Assembly (NCBI GenBank): GCA_023622515.1
Contig: JAMNZB010000024.1
Coordinates: 1-50,338 of the forward strand
Origin: Bacillota bacterium
GTDB taxonomy: Bacteria > Bacillota > Clostridia > Saccharofermentanales > DTU023
DNA length: 50,338 bases
Reading direction: 5' to 3'
Of the stretch, positions 49,660 to 50,338 are shown piece after piece. The notes beneath the pieces were generated by a model. The model was not told the DNA's origin and made no database searches. It was given only the letters and a program-made list of their open reading frames with translations. A program made the translations under genes and the position numbers. Position 1 is the first letter of the stretch. The number at the start of each line of letters is the position of its first letter.

Positions 49660-50338
49660 TTGCAACACGAATGTGGAGTTCTTGGTTTATATAATGTTTC
49701 CGAACCGGCCCGCAAGGCCTATTTTGGCCTCTACGCCCTACAGCACCGCGGCCAGGAGAGCAGCGGAATCGTAGTTGCCGACGGGGAGAATTTCCGAGGC
49801 TATAAGAACTTCGGCCTGGTCCGCCAGGTCTTCTCTGAAGAAAGAATAGCCGCCCTGGATAAAGCTAATAGCAAGCATGCCATCGGGCATGTCCGCTATG
49901 CCGGTGAAAAAGACAATGTCTTAAGCAATCTCCAGCCCATGTTTTTCCGTCATTTAAGGGCAGAGTTTGCCCTCTGCAGCAACGGGTCCTTGTTAAATTT
50001 CATGGCCCTGAACAGGCAGTTACAAGAGCAGGGGTCAATTTTCCAATCGTCCAGCAACTGTGAAATATTAGCCCACCTTCTGGTGAGGAATAAAAATAAT
50101 TTTTTGACCGCCCTCAAGGAAGAGTTGCCCAAACTTGTCGGTTCCTACTGCTTTGTCATTATGCGGAAAAACCGCCTCTATGCCATCCGAGATCCCAAAG
50201 GCTTTATGCCTCTGGCCCTGGCCAAGCTCGGCGACGGCTATGTCGTGGCTTCTGAATCCTCCGCCTTTGATATCCTCGGTGCCGAATTTATCCGCGATAT
50301 CGAAGCAGGAGAAATCTTAGAAATCAAGCAGGATGGCG
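49660..50338 (+). CDS. purF: Amidophosphoribosyltransferase, N-terminal part (runs off the window), divergent
   Basis: Begins with TTG at 49660, eight bases after AGGGGG, giving (M)QHECGVLGLYNV. The Cys that becomes the N-terminal nucleophile is at position 5, implying a very short propeptide. LQHRGQESSGIVV, GHVRY, SNGSLLN (oxyanion-hole Asn-Gly) and IRDPKGF identify the Ntn glutamine-amidotransferase domain of PurF. Departures from the family pattern are RYAGEKDN for RYST-x-G, SSNCEIL where T-S-D-x-E-V/I is usual, and GFMPL for GFRPL. Translation is open for 226 codons to the window end. Located right after purL, so PurF is more likely than GlmS or AsnB. Confidence 0.82.
   Translation, partial: MQHECGVLGLYNVSEPARKAYFGLYALQHRGQESSGIVVADGENFRGYKNFGLVRQVFSEERIAALDKANSKHAIGHVRYAGEKDNVLSNLQPMFFRHLRAEFALCSNGSLLNFMALNRQLQEQGSIFQSSSNCEILAHLLVRNKNNFLTALKEELPKLVGSYCFVIMRKNRLYAIRDPKGFMPLALAKLGDGYVVASESSAFDILGAEFIRDIEAGEILEIKQDG

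Overview
The window looks like chromosomal DNA of a strictly anaerobic, amino-acid-fermenting member of the Bacillota (Clostridia-like). The evidence is a complete set of lysine-fermentation gene families (kal, kce, kdd, kamA-E), glutaminase, tryptophanase, 3-hydroxybutyryl-CoA dehydrogenase and crotonase, CoA-dehydratase activases, superoxide reductase and rubrerythrin in place of aerobic defences, strong AGGAGG-type ribosome binding sites, and a single-chain PurL. The species cannot be named from the sequence alone.

Layout. 1-6440: end of an MFS transporter, glutaminase, a 7-bp tandem repeat array, a HgdC-type activase, a ROK sugar kinase, tryptophanase with a small upstream ORF, and desulfoferrodoxin. 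6487-10983: short repeats, an OatA-like peptidoglycan O-acetyltransferase split into two frames, and an exported purple-acid-phosphatase-like enzyme behind two operator-like palindromes. 11204-20063: the lysine-fermentation operon, preceded by a promoter, a lysine riboswitch and a terminator. The 3' strand of riboswitch helix P1 is also the 5' arm of the terminator, which predicts that lysine turns the operon ON. kdd carries an internal deletion with a frameshift. 20175-24112: a DUF3160 protein joined to a CapA domain across a canonical -1 slippery heptamer. 24135-27968: a DUF6320-like/acyltransferase-like pair, then hbd-crt. 28237-33472: TVP38/TMEM64, CDP-alcohol phosphatidyltransferase and a YnjB-C-D-type ABC transporter, a gene set resembling the E. 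coli ydjXYZ-ynjABCDEF locus. 33505-37911: a giant two-ATPase-domain activase.

38183-41295: a Fur-family regulator and rubrerythrin face a secreted periplasmic-binding-fold protein whose last 73 residues are only Asp and Trp. 41511-43555: an AT-rich patch with a TnpW-like ORF, a DUF1016 nuclease, a DUF1413-like ORF and a broken ORF, probably a decayed mobile element. 43696-45344: a methyltransferase and a membrane protein, each behind an operator-like inverted repeat. 45410-50338: the start of a purine operon with a disrupted purE, a PurL that has lost its glutaminase cysteine, and a partial, divergent PurF.

The degradative genes fit together: glutaminase, tryptophanase and lysine fermentation release ammonia and feed crotonyl-CoA toward butyrate. 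An ammonia-rich cell could tolerate the degenerate glutaminase domain of PurL. Three genes (oatA-like, kdd, purE) appear to have lost internal segments of very roughly 100-150 bp with a frameshift, so either pseudogenisation or an assembly problem must be considered. No tRNA, rRNA or CRISPR array was recognised.
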